From contig NZ_CP036422.1 of assembly GCF_009388985.1 (NCBI RefSeq), positions 2,680,501 through 2,744,500 of the forward strand: a DNA stretch of 64,000 nt, read 5' to 3'. The notes beneath the pieces are model-generated. The model worked only from the letters and a program-made list of their open reading frames with translations. It ran no database searches and had not been told where the DNA came from. This DNA is from Halioglobus maricola (GTDB lineage Bacteria; Pseudomonadota; Gammaproteobacteria; Pseudomonadales; Halieaceae). The position numbers were made by a program, and so were the translations under genes. Below, one piece after another: positions 18,040-27,258 of this stretch; position 1 is the stretch's first letter; each line of letters starts with the position of its first letter.

Positions 18040-18921
18040 ATGCACGATCACCAACACGACCATAAGAATTCCTCCTCCAATCGAATCGGTTGGGCATTCT
18101 TTTTGAATGTCTCGTTTACCATTATCGAGTTCGTTGGAGGCGTGCTGACAAACAGCACTGCGATTATGGCGGATGCTGTACATGATCTGGGAGATAGTCT
18201 TTCTATCGGGCTGGCGTGGTTGCTCAGCAAGCTGGGGAGCAAAGAGCCAAACGGGTCATTCACCTACGGTTACCAGCGATTCTCACTACTGGGAGCGCTG
18301 ATAAATGGGCTGGTTCTCATCGCAGGCTCTTTATGGGTTCTCAACGCCGCAATCCCCCGACTCTTTGAGCCACAGCAACCGCACGCGGTCGGTATGTTTT
18401 GGCTTGCCATCCTGGGGGTTGTTGTAAATGGATATGCGGCCTTCAAATTGAGTCATGGGAAAACTTTGAACGAGCGGGTGTTGAATTGGCACCTGCTAGA
18501 AGATGTCCTGGGATGGGTTGCGGTGCTGATTGTTGCAGTGACTTTGATGTTTGTGGATTGGCCCATTCTCGATCCGTTGCTGTCTATTGGGTTCACACTT
18601 TTTATACTCGTCAACGTGGTGAGAAACTTTATCGAAGCGATTTCTCTGCTTATGCAAGGTACTCCGAGCGGCTCTCTCCATTCTCGCGTCGTGGAGGCAT
18701 TGCTCGAAATAGAGCACGTTGAAGAGACTCACCATGTTCATTTGTGGTCGCTGGATGGCGAAAGTCATGTGTTAACGGCCCATCTACGGTTAGATAAGAC
18801 TGTAGATTCGGAGAGGCAGAAGGAGATGAAGGAGGAAATTGGCAAAGTTCTTGATCCTTTTAGCTTCCTCCATACGACCATCGAGTTTGAGTTTCCGGAC
18901 GAATATTGCCGAGACAATTGA
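18040..18921 (+). CDS. czcD: CDF zinc/divalent cation exporter (CzcD/ZitB-like)
   Basis: A 293-residue canonical cation diffusion facilitator with a His-rich cytoplasmic N-terminus (MHDHQHDHK). Six membrane helices carry the active-site motifs HDLGD in helix 2 (with an upstream ADAVHD) and HLLEDVLGW in helix 5, forming the tetrahedral Zn/Cd site. The C-terminal cytoplasmic ferredoxin-like domain includes THHVHLWSLDG. It exchanges cytoplasmic Zn, Cd or Co for protons. It is controlled by its own MerR-type promoter and is followed after 21 bp by an ICMT-like gene. Confidence 0.93.
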   Translation: MHDHQHDHKNSSSNRIGWAFFLNVSFTIIEFVGGVLTNSTAIMADAVHDLGDSLSIGLAWLLSKLGSKEPNGSFTYGYQRFSLLGALINGLVLIAGSLWVLNAAIPRLFEPQQPHAVGMFWLAILGVVVNGYAAFKLSHGKTLNERVLNWHLLEDVLGWVAVLIVAVTLMFVDWPILDPLLSIGFTLFILVNVVRNFIEAISLLMQGTPSGSLHSRVVEALLEIEHVEETHHVHLWSLDGESHVLTAHLRLDKTVDSERQKEMKEEIGKVLDPFSFLHTTIEFEFPDEYCRDN

Positions 18922-18942
18922 AGACTTATAGAGATAGCTATC

Positions 18943-19536
18943 ATGACATTGGACACCTGGCTCATATTGCTGCACCAAGTACTATTTCAGGGCATGTTTC
19001 TGGCAAAGAATATCCTGCTTCGGCACAGACTCCAGCAGCCCATCAGGGGCTACAACCTGGAGGCCAACCTGTCCATTGCGTTCTTCGTGATCTTCATCGG
19101 CGTCGCACTCTGGTTGTCCCTGGACCCGGATTCACATCGGGCCACTGGCTCTACGGGTGGCGCAGCGCAAGCCATTGCCGGGCTGTTCATGCTAGCGAGC
19201 TTAGGCATTGCCGCCGCGTCACTGAATGATCTTGGCGACTCCTGGCGCGTGGGAGTCATCGAGGAGCAGGAGACCGAACTGATAGAGACGGGAGTATACA
19301 GCTTCAGCAGAAATCCCTATTTTCTCGCTTATTTGCTAATGTTCGCCGCATACACCACATTACTCCAAAGCATTCTACTACTGGCGCTATCTGTAATTGG
19401 TTTCGGGATGGTACACACCATGATCCTCCGGGAAGAGCGGTACCTGGTGAACAAACATGCGGCCGACTATGAGCGCTACCGGAACCGTGTGCCACGCTAC
19501 ATGAACCTGAAGCTACGTAAGGCGAAAATGTCCTAG
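18943..19536 (+). CDS. Isoprenylcysteine carboxyl methyltransferase-like membrane protein
   Basis: A 197-residue integral membrane protein of the ICMT/PEMT-like methyltransferase family, with about five hydrophobic helices. The conserved C-terminal SAM-binding part has ETGVYSFSRNPYFLAYLL (about 118-135) and EERYLVNKHAADYERYRNRVPRY near 164-187. Bacterial members often sit beside metal exporters, but their substrate is unknown. It is directly downstream of the CDF gene, so the two form a two-gene unit. A diverged second copy of its 3' end lies at about 30801-30950. Confidence 0.88.
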   Translation: MTLDTWLILLHQVLFQGMFLAKNILLRHRLQQPIRGYNLEANLSIAFFVIFIGVALWLSLDPDSHRATGSTGGAAQAIAGLFMLASLGIAAASLNDLGDSWRVGVIEEQETELIETGVYSFSRNPYFLAYLLMFAAYTTLLQSILLLALSVIGFGMVHTMILREERYLVNKHAADYERYRNRVPRYMNLKLRKAKMS

Positions 19537-19736
19537 GCGTAAATCAAGATGCATTCTTGAAATTTCTATTGCTTTTCTGCCAAGCCTTAAGTGAAAGGCT
19601 CCCATCTCTTTAGCCAGGCGACTAAAAGTTACTACTCCAGCACATATTCATCTGGTAGTTCTGGATATCTTGCCAGTGGTTCCACAAAAGGGGTAGTAAT
19701 CCCAGTGGTGAACGTGGAGCTCGTTTCTCGTTGTTT

Positions 19737-20000
19737 CTAAGCATCTGGCCCCGATAGTTGATTGTAAACTAACGCCAATAACGCACCCGCCAAAGCCGCC
19801 AGCACACTCCAGCTCAATAGGCCTGAAAAGAACCCAGACCAGTCCATTGCCCAGCTCACCTCGGAAAGCTCAACATGAAGCATCTGCGCTGTCATTTTCC
19901 ACATAGCTTCAGGAAGGACGGCAACCAGCGCGCTGCACCCGATCCATAGTATTGCGGCTGTTACAGCGCTCGCCGCAGAAAACGCCTTCGTCTTGATCAT
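19737..20000 (-). CDS. DUF5676 family small membrane protein
   Basis: An 87-residue protein with two predicted membrane helices (about 8-30 and 57-80). It has DUF5676 features: LWIGCSALVAVLPE, a Met/His-containing middle (MTAQMLHVELSEVSW) and GLLSWSVLAALAGALLALVYN. DUF5676 proteins recur in copper and silver resistance clusters; their function is unknown. It is the last gene of the nine-gene copper operon. Its ATG overlaps the stop of the ion-channel gene as ATGA. The Met/His middle might bind Cu(I), which is speculative. Confidence 0.8.
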   Translation of the reverse strand: MIKTKAFSAASAVTAAILWIGCSALVAVLPEAMWKMTAQMLHVELSEVSWAMDWSGFFSGLLSWSVLAALAGALLALVYNQLSGPDA

Positions 20001-20488
20001 TTTCTTTCTCCTCTATCGGTAATTAGTGTTGAGTCCACATACTGACTCGATTGATCACATTGCTTCTCCCATGGCCACAAGCGACCCATCGCCAGGAAGG
20101 TAAACGAAGCCGACCATGTGATGAGTAGGAACCCGTTCAGTGCCTCCATCGCAGTGATGAAGCGGATGTGTCCCTGTGGCTCAATATCTCCCAAACCTAG
20201 CGTCGTATAGATCACGCCTGAGTAGTAGAGATAGCTCATCGCATCCGTGACCAAGGCACCTTGAAACACGCCAAGCTCAAGCACCGACACAGAGAAACCG
20301 TAGGTAATCGCATACATCCCGATCTCGGCTATATGCACAAGAAAGAGTGTCACAACGATAAATAGCACTTTTGCCTGTGTAGAAATTCCGAACCGGGTAG
20401 CTCTTAATCCCAGCCAAAGTAACGCCCGGTAGTGAAAGAGGAAGGTCAAGGCGACGAGCCCGAATGCTAGCGCAATCGCAATAATCAT
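19997..20488 (-). CDS. Ion-channel family protein (two-helix potassium-channel-like)
   Basis: A 163-residue membrane protein with a pore-channel signature. Four hydrophobic segments are visible, and between the last two is SGVIYTTLGLGDIEP, resembling the TxGxGD selectivity filter of K+ channels. The next helix (FITAMEALNGFLLITWSASF) fits an inner pore helix. Small members of the Ion_trans_2 family appear in heavy-metal islands, with unknown ion specificity. It is coupled on both sides by ATGA overlaps: with cusA upstream and with DUF5676 downstream. A role in charge balance or metal flux during copper stress is inference. Confidence 0.8.
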   Translation of the reverse strand: MIIAIALAFGLVALTFLFHYRALLWLGLRATRFGISTQAKVLFIVVTLFLVHIAEIGMYAITYGFSVSVLELGVFQGALVTDAMSYLYYSGVIYTTLGLGDIEPQGHIRFITAMEALNGFLLITWSASFTFLAMGRLWPWEKQCDQSSQYVDSTLITDRGERK

Positions 20489-23400
20489 GAAGCCGCACCT
20501 GCGGGCCGATCTGCAGAAGGTGCGTCAGAGCTATCGGCCAGAATACGTCCCTCCTCCTGAAACTGGAGGACAAAGCTATAGATCACCGGCAGCACTAGCA
20601 GATTGAGAATCATTACCGTCAGCATTCCACCGAGCATAGGCGCGGCAATCCGATGGGTGACATCTGATCCTGTGCCACTACTCAGCATGATTGGGATTAA
20701 ACCGGCCATCGTGGAAATCGCCGTCATCGCGACTGGCCTGACACGCTTTGAGGTCGCGCTCAGCACAGCGTCTCGAACCTCTTCCAGCGTAAGTCGCCTG
20801 TCACTCTCGCTTCTGCGCTGAGCCATCTCTGTGTCGATAAAGCTCAGTACCAGTACGCCAATCTCTGCCGCCATGCCCGCTAGCGCAATAAATCCAACAG
20901 CTACGGCAACCGACATGTTGTAGTCGTTGAAGTAGATAAGCCAGATTCCCCCTATCAACCCGAAGGGAATTGACATCATCACTACGACGGGCTCAACCAC
21001 ATTCCGGAAGTTGAAGTACAGAAGCAGGAAGATAATGAAGAGTGTTGCAGGCGCGACAATGCTAAGTCGCTTAGCGGCCCTTTCCATGTACTCGAACTGG
21101 CCGGACCACGTTAGTGTATACCCAGATGGAATCTTCACTTGCTGGTTTATGGCCTCTTTGGCCTTGTTCACGAAGCCACCAATATCTGATGTTGAGATAT
21201 CGACATAGATCCACGCATTGGGCCTGGCATCCTCACTCTTGATGACCGGCGGACCTCTTGTGTAGTTGATCTCGGTCACTAGCGCGAGCGGTATTTGCGC
21301 ACCCGTTGGCGTGGGTATGATGACGCGTTTCAGAGTCTCCAGATCATCCCGGAGCTCTCTGGGATAGCGAAGATTCACGGGATAGCGCTCCAATCCCTCC
21401 ACTGTCTCAGTAATATTCATACCACCGATGGCGCTCTGAATGACGTTTTGGACCGCGCCCACCGTGAGTCCATAGCGCGCTGCGCTTTCCCGATTGATGT
21501 CAAAATCTAGGTAGTAGCCACCAACCGCGCGATCCCCGAACGCAGAGGTCGTTTCAGGAAGGGTTTTCATCGCCTGTTCTATATCCTGCGAAACCTCCTG
21601 CAGGACATTAAGATCCGGTCCCGATACTTTGATGCCAATGGGGGTCTTGATACCGGTGGAGAGCATGTCGATACGTGTCTTGATCGGCATAGTCCATGCA
21701 TTAGCAAGACCCGGAAACTGAATCGCGGCATCCATCTCGCTCATGAGCTCCTTTGTCGTTTTACCTGGATCGGGCCATTCATCCTTCGGCTTCAATCGGA
21801 CAGTGGTCTCAATCATTGCTAGTGGAGCAGAGTCGGTCGCTGTTTCCGCGCGGCCAACCTTGCCGAAGACATGATGGACCTCGGGGAAGGTCGCAAGAAT
21901 CTTATCGGTTTGCTGGAGTAACTCCTTTGCCTTGGTAATTGATATGCCGGGGAATGTAGTCGGCATATAGAGAATGTCGCCCTCATCGAGTGGTGGCATG
22001 AACTCACTGCCCAGCTTGGAATAGGGATAGTAGGTAGCGCCTAGAAGCGCCACAGCACACACGACTGTCACTACCCTCCAGCGCATCGCCATTTTCAAAG
22101 CAGGCCGGTGGAGTGCGTGAAGTGCGCGATTCAGTGGGTTCTTTTGTTCCGCAATAATCTTGCCTCGAAGGAAGTAGCCCATCATTACTGGCACTAATGT
22201 GATGGCCAGTATTGCCGAAGCGGCCATTGCATAGGTCGCGGTGAAAGCCAATGGACTGAAAAGCCTCCCTTCTTGCGCTTGCATCGTAAAAATGGGGAGG
22301 AACGATACGGTAATCACGAGAAGTGAGAAAAAGAGAGCTGGCCCGACCTCCTGGCAAGATTCGCCGATGGTTTTCCAACGCTCGTCAATCGTGAGATCAC
22401 TACCCTTGGCGTCTCGGGCGATAGCTAACCTGCTGTGCGCGTTCTCCACCATCACGATGGCACCGTCCACCATGGTGCCAATAGTGATTGCAATACCACC
22501 GAGCGACATAATATTGGCGTTGAGCCCCTGAATGCGCATAACGATAAAGGCCATGAGAACGCCCAATGGCAGCGTGATGATAACCACAAACGCCGAGCGA
22601 GCATGCAGTAGGAATAGAATCACCACGATGCTCACGATAACTAGTTCCTGTGCAAGTGATGTGTTCAGACTGTCTACTGCGCGCTCAATCAAATCACCAC
22701 GGTCATAGACCGGAACGATCTCAACGCCTTCGGGCAGTCCTGCTTTAAGATCCTCGAGTTTCGCCCGCACCGCTTGAATCGTAGCCAGCGCATTCTCGCC
22801 GAAGCGCATAATGACAACGCCGCCTGCAACCTCGCCCTCTCCATTGAGATCCACAAGTCCGCGACGAAGCTCGGGGCCGATCTGAACGTTCGCGACGTCG
22901 CGGAGCCTGATTGGCGTGCCATTTTGATCAACCGAGACCGGTATCGAATTGAGATCATCAATAGACTGTATATAGCCCAGTCCTCGGACCATATACTCGG
23001 TCTCAGCCATCTCCACGAGGCGACCACCGACATCCTTATTGGACATCTTGATTGCCATCCTCACTTTGTCGAGCGGGATGTTGTAGCGAAGCAGCGCGTT
23101 CGGATCGACTTCAACCTGATACTGCTTTACGAAACCGCCAACAGACGCGACTTCAGAAACGCCGTTTACCGTTTGTAGTGGATATCGAAGATACCAATCC
23201 TGCAAGGAGCGAAGCTCCGCCAGGTCGTGTTTTCCCGTTCTATCGACAAGCGCGTATTCGTAGATCCAACCCACACCCGTCGCATCGGGACCTAGCGTAG
23301 GCGTAACGCCCTGGGGCAGTCGACCGCTGACGTAGTTAATGGACTCCAGGACACGGGATCGCGCCCAGTACATATCCGTCCCATCTTCAAAGATGATGTA

Positions 23401-23679
23401 GACAAACGACAACCCGAAAAATGAATAACCTCGTACGACTTTCGTATCAGGAACGGCAAGCATCGAGGTCGTCAGTGGGTAGGTGACCTGATCCTCCACA
23501 ACCTGTGGCGACTGGCCGGGATATTCGGTGAAGATAATGACCTGTACATCTGACAAATCCGGAATAGCATCCAGCGGAACGTTCTTATAGGCAAAGATGC
23601 CGACCGCCCCGATGATGAAGGTTGCCACCAGGACCATAAATCGGTCACGCAAGGAGGCATTGATGATGGCCTTAATCAT
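20485..23679 (-). CDS. cusA: RND Cu(I)/Ag(I) efflux pump CusA (HME4 type)
   Basis: A 1064-residue RND pump for Cu(I)/Ag(I). The helix 4 motif GTMVDGAIVMVENAH marks HME4. The three methionines forming the periplasmic metal site of E. coli CusA are conserved by context: LYMPTTFPG, LAMIETTVRLKP and RIDMLSTGIK. The chosen start, ATG 23679 (MIKAII), has a strong AAGGAGG site 8 nt upstream, better than an in-frame ATG at 23730. It overlaps cusB by 8 bp. It exports copper from periplasm and cytoplasm through CusB and CusC. Confidence 0.95.
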   Translation of the reverse strand: MIKAIINASLRDRFMVLVATFIIGAVGIFAYKNVPLDAIPDLSDVQVIIFTEYPGQSPQVVEDQVTYPLTTSMLAVPDTKVVRGYSFFGLSFVYIIFEDGTDMYWARSRVLESINYVSGRLPQGVTPTLGPDATGVGWIYEYALVDRTGKHDLAELRSLQDWYLRYPLQTVNGVSEVASVGGFVKQYQVEVDPNALLRYNIPLDKVRMAIKMSNKDVGGRLVEMAETEYMVRGLGYIQSIDDLNSIPVSVDQNGTPIRLRDVANVQIGPELRRGLVDLNGEGEVAGGVVIMRFGENALATIQAVRAKLEDLKAGLPEGVEIVPVYDRGDLIERAVDSLNTSLAQELVIVSIVVILFLLHARSAFVVIITLPLGVLMAFIVMRIQGLNANIMSLGGIAITIGTMVDGAIVMVENAHSRLAIARDAKGSDLTIDERWKTIGESCQEVGPALFFSLLVITVSFLPIFTMQAQEGRLFSPLAFTATYAMAASAILAITLVPVMMGYFLRGKIIAEQKNPLNRALHALHRPALKMAMRWRVVTVVCAVALLGATYYPYSKLGSEFMPPLDEGDILYMPTTFPGISITKAKELLQQTDKILATFPEVHHVFGKVGRAETATDSAPLAMIETTVRLKPKDEWPDPGKTTKELMSEMDAAIQFPGLANAWTMPIKTRIDMLSTGIKTPIGIKVSGPDLNVLQEVSQDIEQAMKTLPETTSAFGDRAVGGYYLDFDINRESAARYGLTVGAVQNVIQSAIGGMNITETVEGLERYPVNLRYPRELRDDLETLKRVIIPTPTGAQIPLALVTEINYTRGPPVIKSEDARPNAWIYVDISTSDIGGFVNKAKEAINQQVKIPSGYTLTWSGQFEYMERAAKRLSIVAPATLFIIFLLLYFNFRNVVEPVVVMMSIPFGLIGGIWLIYFNDYNMSVAVAVGFIALAGMAAEIGVLVLSFIDTEMAQRRSESDRRLTLEEVRDAVLSATSKRVRPVAMTAISTMAGLIPIMLSSGTGSDVTHRIAAPMLGGMLTVMILNLLVLPVIYSFVLQFQEEGRILADSSDAPSADRPAGAAS

Positions 23680-25231
23680 GAACCATGCCTCCTTGAGCGT
23701 CTTCGCCCATCCCGTGGTCTGGTTCATCACTCATCTCATGCCCCATATCGCTATGAGAGTCGCCATGTCCCGCCCCGGACATATCGGAATCACTACCATC
23801 GATACCTTCATGACCACCTGAGTGAGCAGAGTGATCAGCGTCGGTTTGTGGATCGCCGCCTTTAAGTGCTTCCATCATTTTGGCGGTGGCCTCGCGCAGC
23901 TTTGATTCTGAATCAACAAGAAACTGAGCGGATGTCACCACCTCCTCTCCATCACTAACACCGTCAAGAACCTCGATGCGGCCGCCTGACTCCACGCCTA
24001 GCGTAACGACCCTTGGCTCAAACTTTCCGGGCTCCCTCACAACAAACACCTGCGGATTGCCTCCAGAGCGCACTACCGCCTCTGATGGCACGACTATGGA
24101 GTTCGTACGCGTATCAGATAGTATTTTCACCTCGGAGAACATATCGGGTCGTAGCAATAGATCAGGGTTGTCAAACACCAGCCTGACTTTGGTGGTCCGG
24201 GTCTTGGCTTCCGAATAGGGATAGATGTAAGCCACTTCACCTGTGAAGGTTTTACCGGGCACAGACGTTAGGGTCATTTCGACGTCATCGCCGACATTTA
24301 CCCACGGAATCTCATTCTCGTAAATGTCCGCCAACACCCACACTTCCCTCAAGTCTGCCAGCATGTAGAGCTCTTGCTGGGGCGTTACATGTTGGCCCTG
24401 TCGCACACCAATCCGCAGCACCGTTCCATCTACAGGCGAATGAATGTGTATGTTTTTCTTGATCTCGCGGCTTTTTTCAAGCTCTCGGATCTGATGCTCA
24501 GGTACATCCAAAAACTGCAACCGCTCTCGTGAACTCTTTGCGAGGTTCTCCGCTCCATGGCGGATCTCCTCAAATGGGCTCTCGCCAAGTGCAGCCAAAT
24601 TGTTCAGCGCCAGCAGATATTCCTGTTGGGTTGACACCAACTGCGGAGAGTAAATACTGAGTAAAATATCGTCCGAAACAACAGTCTCTCCGGTCTTATC
24701 AATGTACAGCTCCTCAATCCAGCCTTGCACCTTTGGATGAAGGCGCGCCATCCGTTCTTCATTGAAATCAACGCGGCCAACGGTTCTTATTGTTCGGCTA
24801 ATGGATTCAGATTTCGCAATAGCGGTGCGAACACCGATATTTTGCACCACCACAGGATCAATCTTGACCGTACCAACAACATCGCCACTTTCACCTTCGG
24901 CATACACAGGTACATAATCCATACCCATAGAATCCTTCATCGGAGTAGGCGAAGTGACCGATGGATTCATCGGGTTTCGGTAATACAATATCTTGCGCTC
25001 GCTCGGTGTGCTTTTCTCCTCAGCGTAGACCGGGATATAGTCCATACCCATAGAATCTTGGGCAGGGACCGGCGAGGTGACGCTGGGGTTCATCGGATTA
25101 CGGTAGTAAAGCGGCTCAGAGTCACTGACTTCAGCAACCATGCTGCCTCCGATGTTCTGGGACAGCCAATAGCCTCCTGCCAGCCCGAGGCCAAGCATGA
25201 TGACCCCTGCAATAATTGTTGCTTTACTCAT
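23672..25231 (-). CDS. cusB: Adaptor CusB with tandem heavy-metal-binding domains and His/Met-rich tail
   Basis: A 519-residue membrane fusion protein. After a signal anchor (about 5-28) come two near-identical heavy-metal-binding units (YYRNPMNPSVTSP then DSMGMDYxPVY; about 42-70 and 82-110), where most CusB proteins have one. Standard lipoyl, alpha-hairpin and barrel domains follow (about 125-440). The last about 60 residues are rich in His, Met and Asp (for example HSDMGHEMSDEPDHGM), an added metal-binding tail. It passes Cu(I) from the periplasm to CusA. It overlaps cusC by 8 bp and cusA by 8 bp. Confidence 0.95.
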   Translation of the reverse strand: MSKATIIAGVIMLGLGLAGGYWLSQNIGGSMVAEVSDSEPLYYRNPMNPSVTSPVPAQDSMGMDYIPVYAEEKSTPSERKILYYRNPMNPSVTSPTPMKDSMGMDYVPVYAEGESGDVVGTVKIDPVVVQNIGVRTAIAKSESISRTIRTVGRVDFNEERMARLHPKVQGWIEELYIDKTGETVVSDDILLSIYSPQLVSTQQEYLLALNNLAALGESPFEEIRHGAENLAKSSRERLQFLDVPEHQIRELEKSREIKKNIHIHSPVDGTVLRIGVRQGQHVTPQQELYMLADLREVWVLADIYENEIPWVNVGDDVEMTLTSVPGKTFTGEVAYIYPYSEAKTRTTKVRLVFDNPDLLLRPDMFSEVKILSDTRTNSIVVPSEAVVRSGGNPQVFVVREPGKFEPRVVTLGVESGGRIEVLDGVSDGEEVVTSAQFLVDSESKLREATAKMMEALKGGDPQTDADHSAHSGGHEGIDGSDSDMSGAGHGDSHSDMGHEMSDEPDHGMGEDAQGGMVHD

Positions 25232-26591
25232 AGATGGACCCCTTTCCTACTGCGGCTTCTAGACGCGATAACGCCTGGTTTGCTTCACTAACTGATTTCC
25301 AATACCGAAGCTCATAGTTGAACAATGTCATTTGACTGCGAACCAAATTGAGAAAATCGACTTCACTAACCTGATAGGCAGCCAGCATGGATTGAACCGT
25401 TTGTTCGGCTTGTGGAATGATCCCCTTACTGAACAATTTGTTCTGCTCTTGCGCTCTTTGATAGTCGGTGGTGGCAGCCGCAATGGCGGCTCTCACGACA
25501 CCTTTTTCATCAATTAGTGCATAACGATTCTTCGCGAGCTCTGCGGTTTTTTGAGAGATCGCCCGTGACTGTTTGCGGCCTGAATAAATCGGTATCTTGG
25601 CCCCAATCATCACCGAGAGAAGATCCGCTCGTGATCCACCCATGAAGGGTGGATTGTCACCAGTCCGCTCTCCATACATCACTCCTAGCTTGAAATCCGG
25701 ATATCTGTCTTTCTTCGCAAGCTCGAGCCGTGATTGAGCCGCTTCTACTTGGGTCTCCTTTTGTTTAAGCGTCGGTCTGGCCTCATCTGCGATCTCAAAG
25801 AGTTCCGTTTCGCTGAGGATGTCCGGCATTGCTGTGGGGTCAATCACGGCGAGCACTACATTATTGCTGGCCGGCCTATCCATTAGCGTATTGAGTTGGA
25901 TCGACTGGTGTTTTCTCAAAGCCTCCAGTTTGATGCCCTGATCAATAAATTTGGACAGTTCTAGCTGTGCAAGAAGAATGTCCTGCTGTAGTCCCTTACC
26001 TGTCTCGTACTTCGTTTTCGCCACCGCAATAAACTGGCGCAGTAGCTCCTTATTCTTTTCCAGCGTCTCCAATGCGCGATCGAGATAATGTATCTGCCAC
26101 CACGTTGTTCTTACGGAGTTGGCGAGCCGCACTCTCATTTCGTCCACAGAGTAGCCAGCAGCAATCGCATCAAACGTCGCAGCTTCCTCTTTGAGATCCA
26201 GCTTTCCGGGGAAAGGGAATACCTGGCTAAACCCTAACTGCAGTTGCGTCATGCCCTCCTGGTCCCGATCAAAACTGTCAGTTGGAAAATTCATCGCATT
26301 TATATTGACCATCGGGTCTGGCAGGCTGCCAACCTGGCTGGGCACTTCCTGCAGCGCCTCGTAGCGATGCTGCATTGCAGCCAGGCTAGGATTGTCGTCG
26401 AGCGCAACCAACACCGCCGCCCGCGCCGTCAGACGTGATTCCGTTGCCCTGGCCTCCGAAGCAAGGGCGTTTGTCGACTGGTTCACCACGAGGCAAAACA
26501 TCAGCAACCGAAACAGTGCTCGACCTCGTGAGGCGCGCGCTCGACTACCTATGGAAAATCGAGCGAGTTTGTTGGATAAGAGGCAGGCCAT
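25224..26591 (-). CDS. cusC: Outer-membrane channel CusC (TolC superfamily)
   Basis: A 455-residue outer-membrane factor for the Cus pump. The start is ATG 26591 (MACLLSNKL) with AAGGA upstream; it follows the DUF2933 stop with 1 bp between. A longer open frame runs back to 26828 but lies entirely inside DUF2933 and is rejected. A signal segment with RLLMFCLVV ends near NALASE. Two OEP repeats with long amphipathic helices follow. The motif LPDPM near residue 90 is typical of copper-system TolC proteins. Its end overlaps the cusB start. Confidence 0.92.
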   Translation of the reverse strand: MACLLSNKLARFSIGSRARASRGRALFRLLMFCLVVNQSTNALASEARATESRLTARAAVLVALDDNPSLAAMQHRYEALQEVPSQVGSLPDPMVNINAMNFPTDSFDRDQEGMTQLQLGFSQVFPFPGKLDLKEEAATFDAIAAGYSVDEMRVRLANSVRTTWWQIHYLDRALETLEKNKELLRQFIAVAKTKYETGKGLQQDILLAQLELSKFIDQGIKLEALRKHQSIQLNTLMDRPASNNVVLAVIDPTAMPDILSETELFEIADEARPTLKQKETQVEAAQSRLELAKKDRYPDFKLGVMYGERTGDNPPFMGGSRADLLSVMIGAKIPIYSGRKQSRAISQKTAELAKNRYALIDEKGVVRAAIAAATTDYQRAQEQNKLFSKGIIPQAEQTVQSMLAAYQVSEVDFLNLVRSQMTLFNYELRYWKSVSEANQALSRLEAAVGKGSIYE

Positions 26592-26592
26592 G

Positions 26593-26892
26593 CTAGTTGT
26601 TCCTTTCTTGTTTTGCTCGGTGAGAGTCGATCTCATCACCTGTCGATGGCGCCTTTGAATCTTCATGATCAGCAGCGACACGGGTGTCATTCCAATGACG
26701 CACGTGCGAATGGCCACCGTGCATAAAGATGTGAACGAAGGGACACAGGATAAAAATGGCGTAGGGGAGAAAGTGGATGAGATGCGTGTGGTGCTCGACC
26801 CACAAGTAGTAGAGCACCGCGCCGCCAATCGAGGTGATGGCGATATTTCTAGTCGTTAGCCATTGCTTTGGTTCATTCTCAGTTATGTTCAT
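26593..26892 (-). CDS. DUF2933 small membrane protein
   Basis: A 99-residue protein with one or two membrane helices (about 17-32 and 38-58). It carries the DUF2933 core HFLPYAIFILCPFVHIFMHGGH, so His and Met are concentrated at the membrane exit, followed by a polar His-containing tail. The family occurs in copper/silver resistance operons and has no assigned function. It lies between the cupredoxin and cusC genes with 1-bp gaps, so it belongs to the copper operon. Confidence 0.8.
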   Translation of the reverse strand: MNITENEPKQWLTTRNIAITSIGGAVLYYLWVEHHTHLIHFLPYAIFILCPFVHIFMHGGHSHVRHWNDTRVAADHEDSKAPSTGDEIDSHRAKQERNN

Positions 26893-26893
26893 A

Positions 26894-27253
26894 TCACACC
26901 TCCTTCACAGTTAGATCGCCCCGATACATTTGCATCTGGCACGTAAATGGGTACTTACCAGGCGGCAGAGCAGGCAAAGCAACTTCAGACACCTCACCCA
27001 CTGTCAATTCCTGGCTAATATCTAGATCAGCGAAGACAACTACAGCCGCGCACGGGGACTCATCCATTCGTAGAAATCGCAGCGTTGAGGGCTGGCCGGA
27101 AGTGATGGATATGTGCGCAGGATCGTAGATGCCATTTGCAACATGGATTACCGCATCACCGCCACTTTTAGTGTCCGATTCAGATTTGTACAGCCAAAAC
27201 CACCATACGATTAGTGCGATTAGGAGCAGTCCAGCTATATTTATTGCAAGCAT
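26894..27253 (-). CDS. Membrane-anchored cupredoxin-domain protein
   Basis: A 119-residue protein with an N-terminal membrane anchor (about 3-22) and a single cupredoxin fold facing the periplasm. The copper-ligand region is readable: SPCAAVVVF in the middle and GKYPFTCQMQMYRGDLTV at the C-terminus, with Cys and Met as likely ligands where classical cupredoxins use His-Cys-His-Met. It resembles the Cupredoxin_1 (EfeO-like) family. It lies 5 bp after copA, suggesting it receives or buffers copper delivered to the periplasm. Confidence 0.85.
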   Translation of the reverse strand: MLAINIAGLLLIALIVWWFWLYKSESDTKSGGDAVIHVANGIYDPAHISITSGQPSTLRFLRMDESPCAAVVVFADLDISQELTVGEVSEVALPALPPGKYPFTCQMQMYRGDLTVKEV

Positions 27254-27258
27254 CCTAG

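Noticed and set aside
26592..26828. N-terminal extension of cusC to 26828
   Set aside because: It lies wholly within DUF2933 in another frame, has Ser/Thr/Cys-rich non-homologous sequence, and the ATG at 26591 has a good ribosome-binding site.
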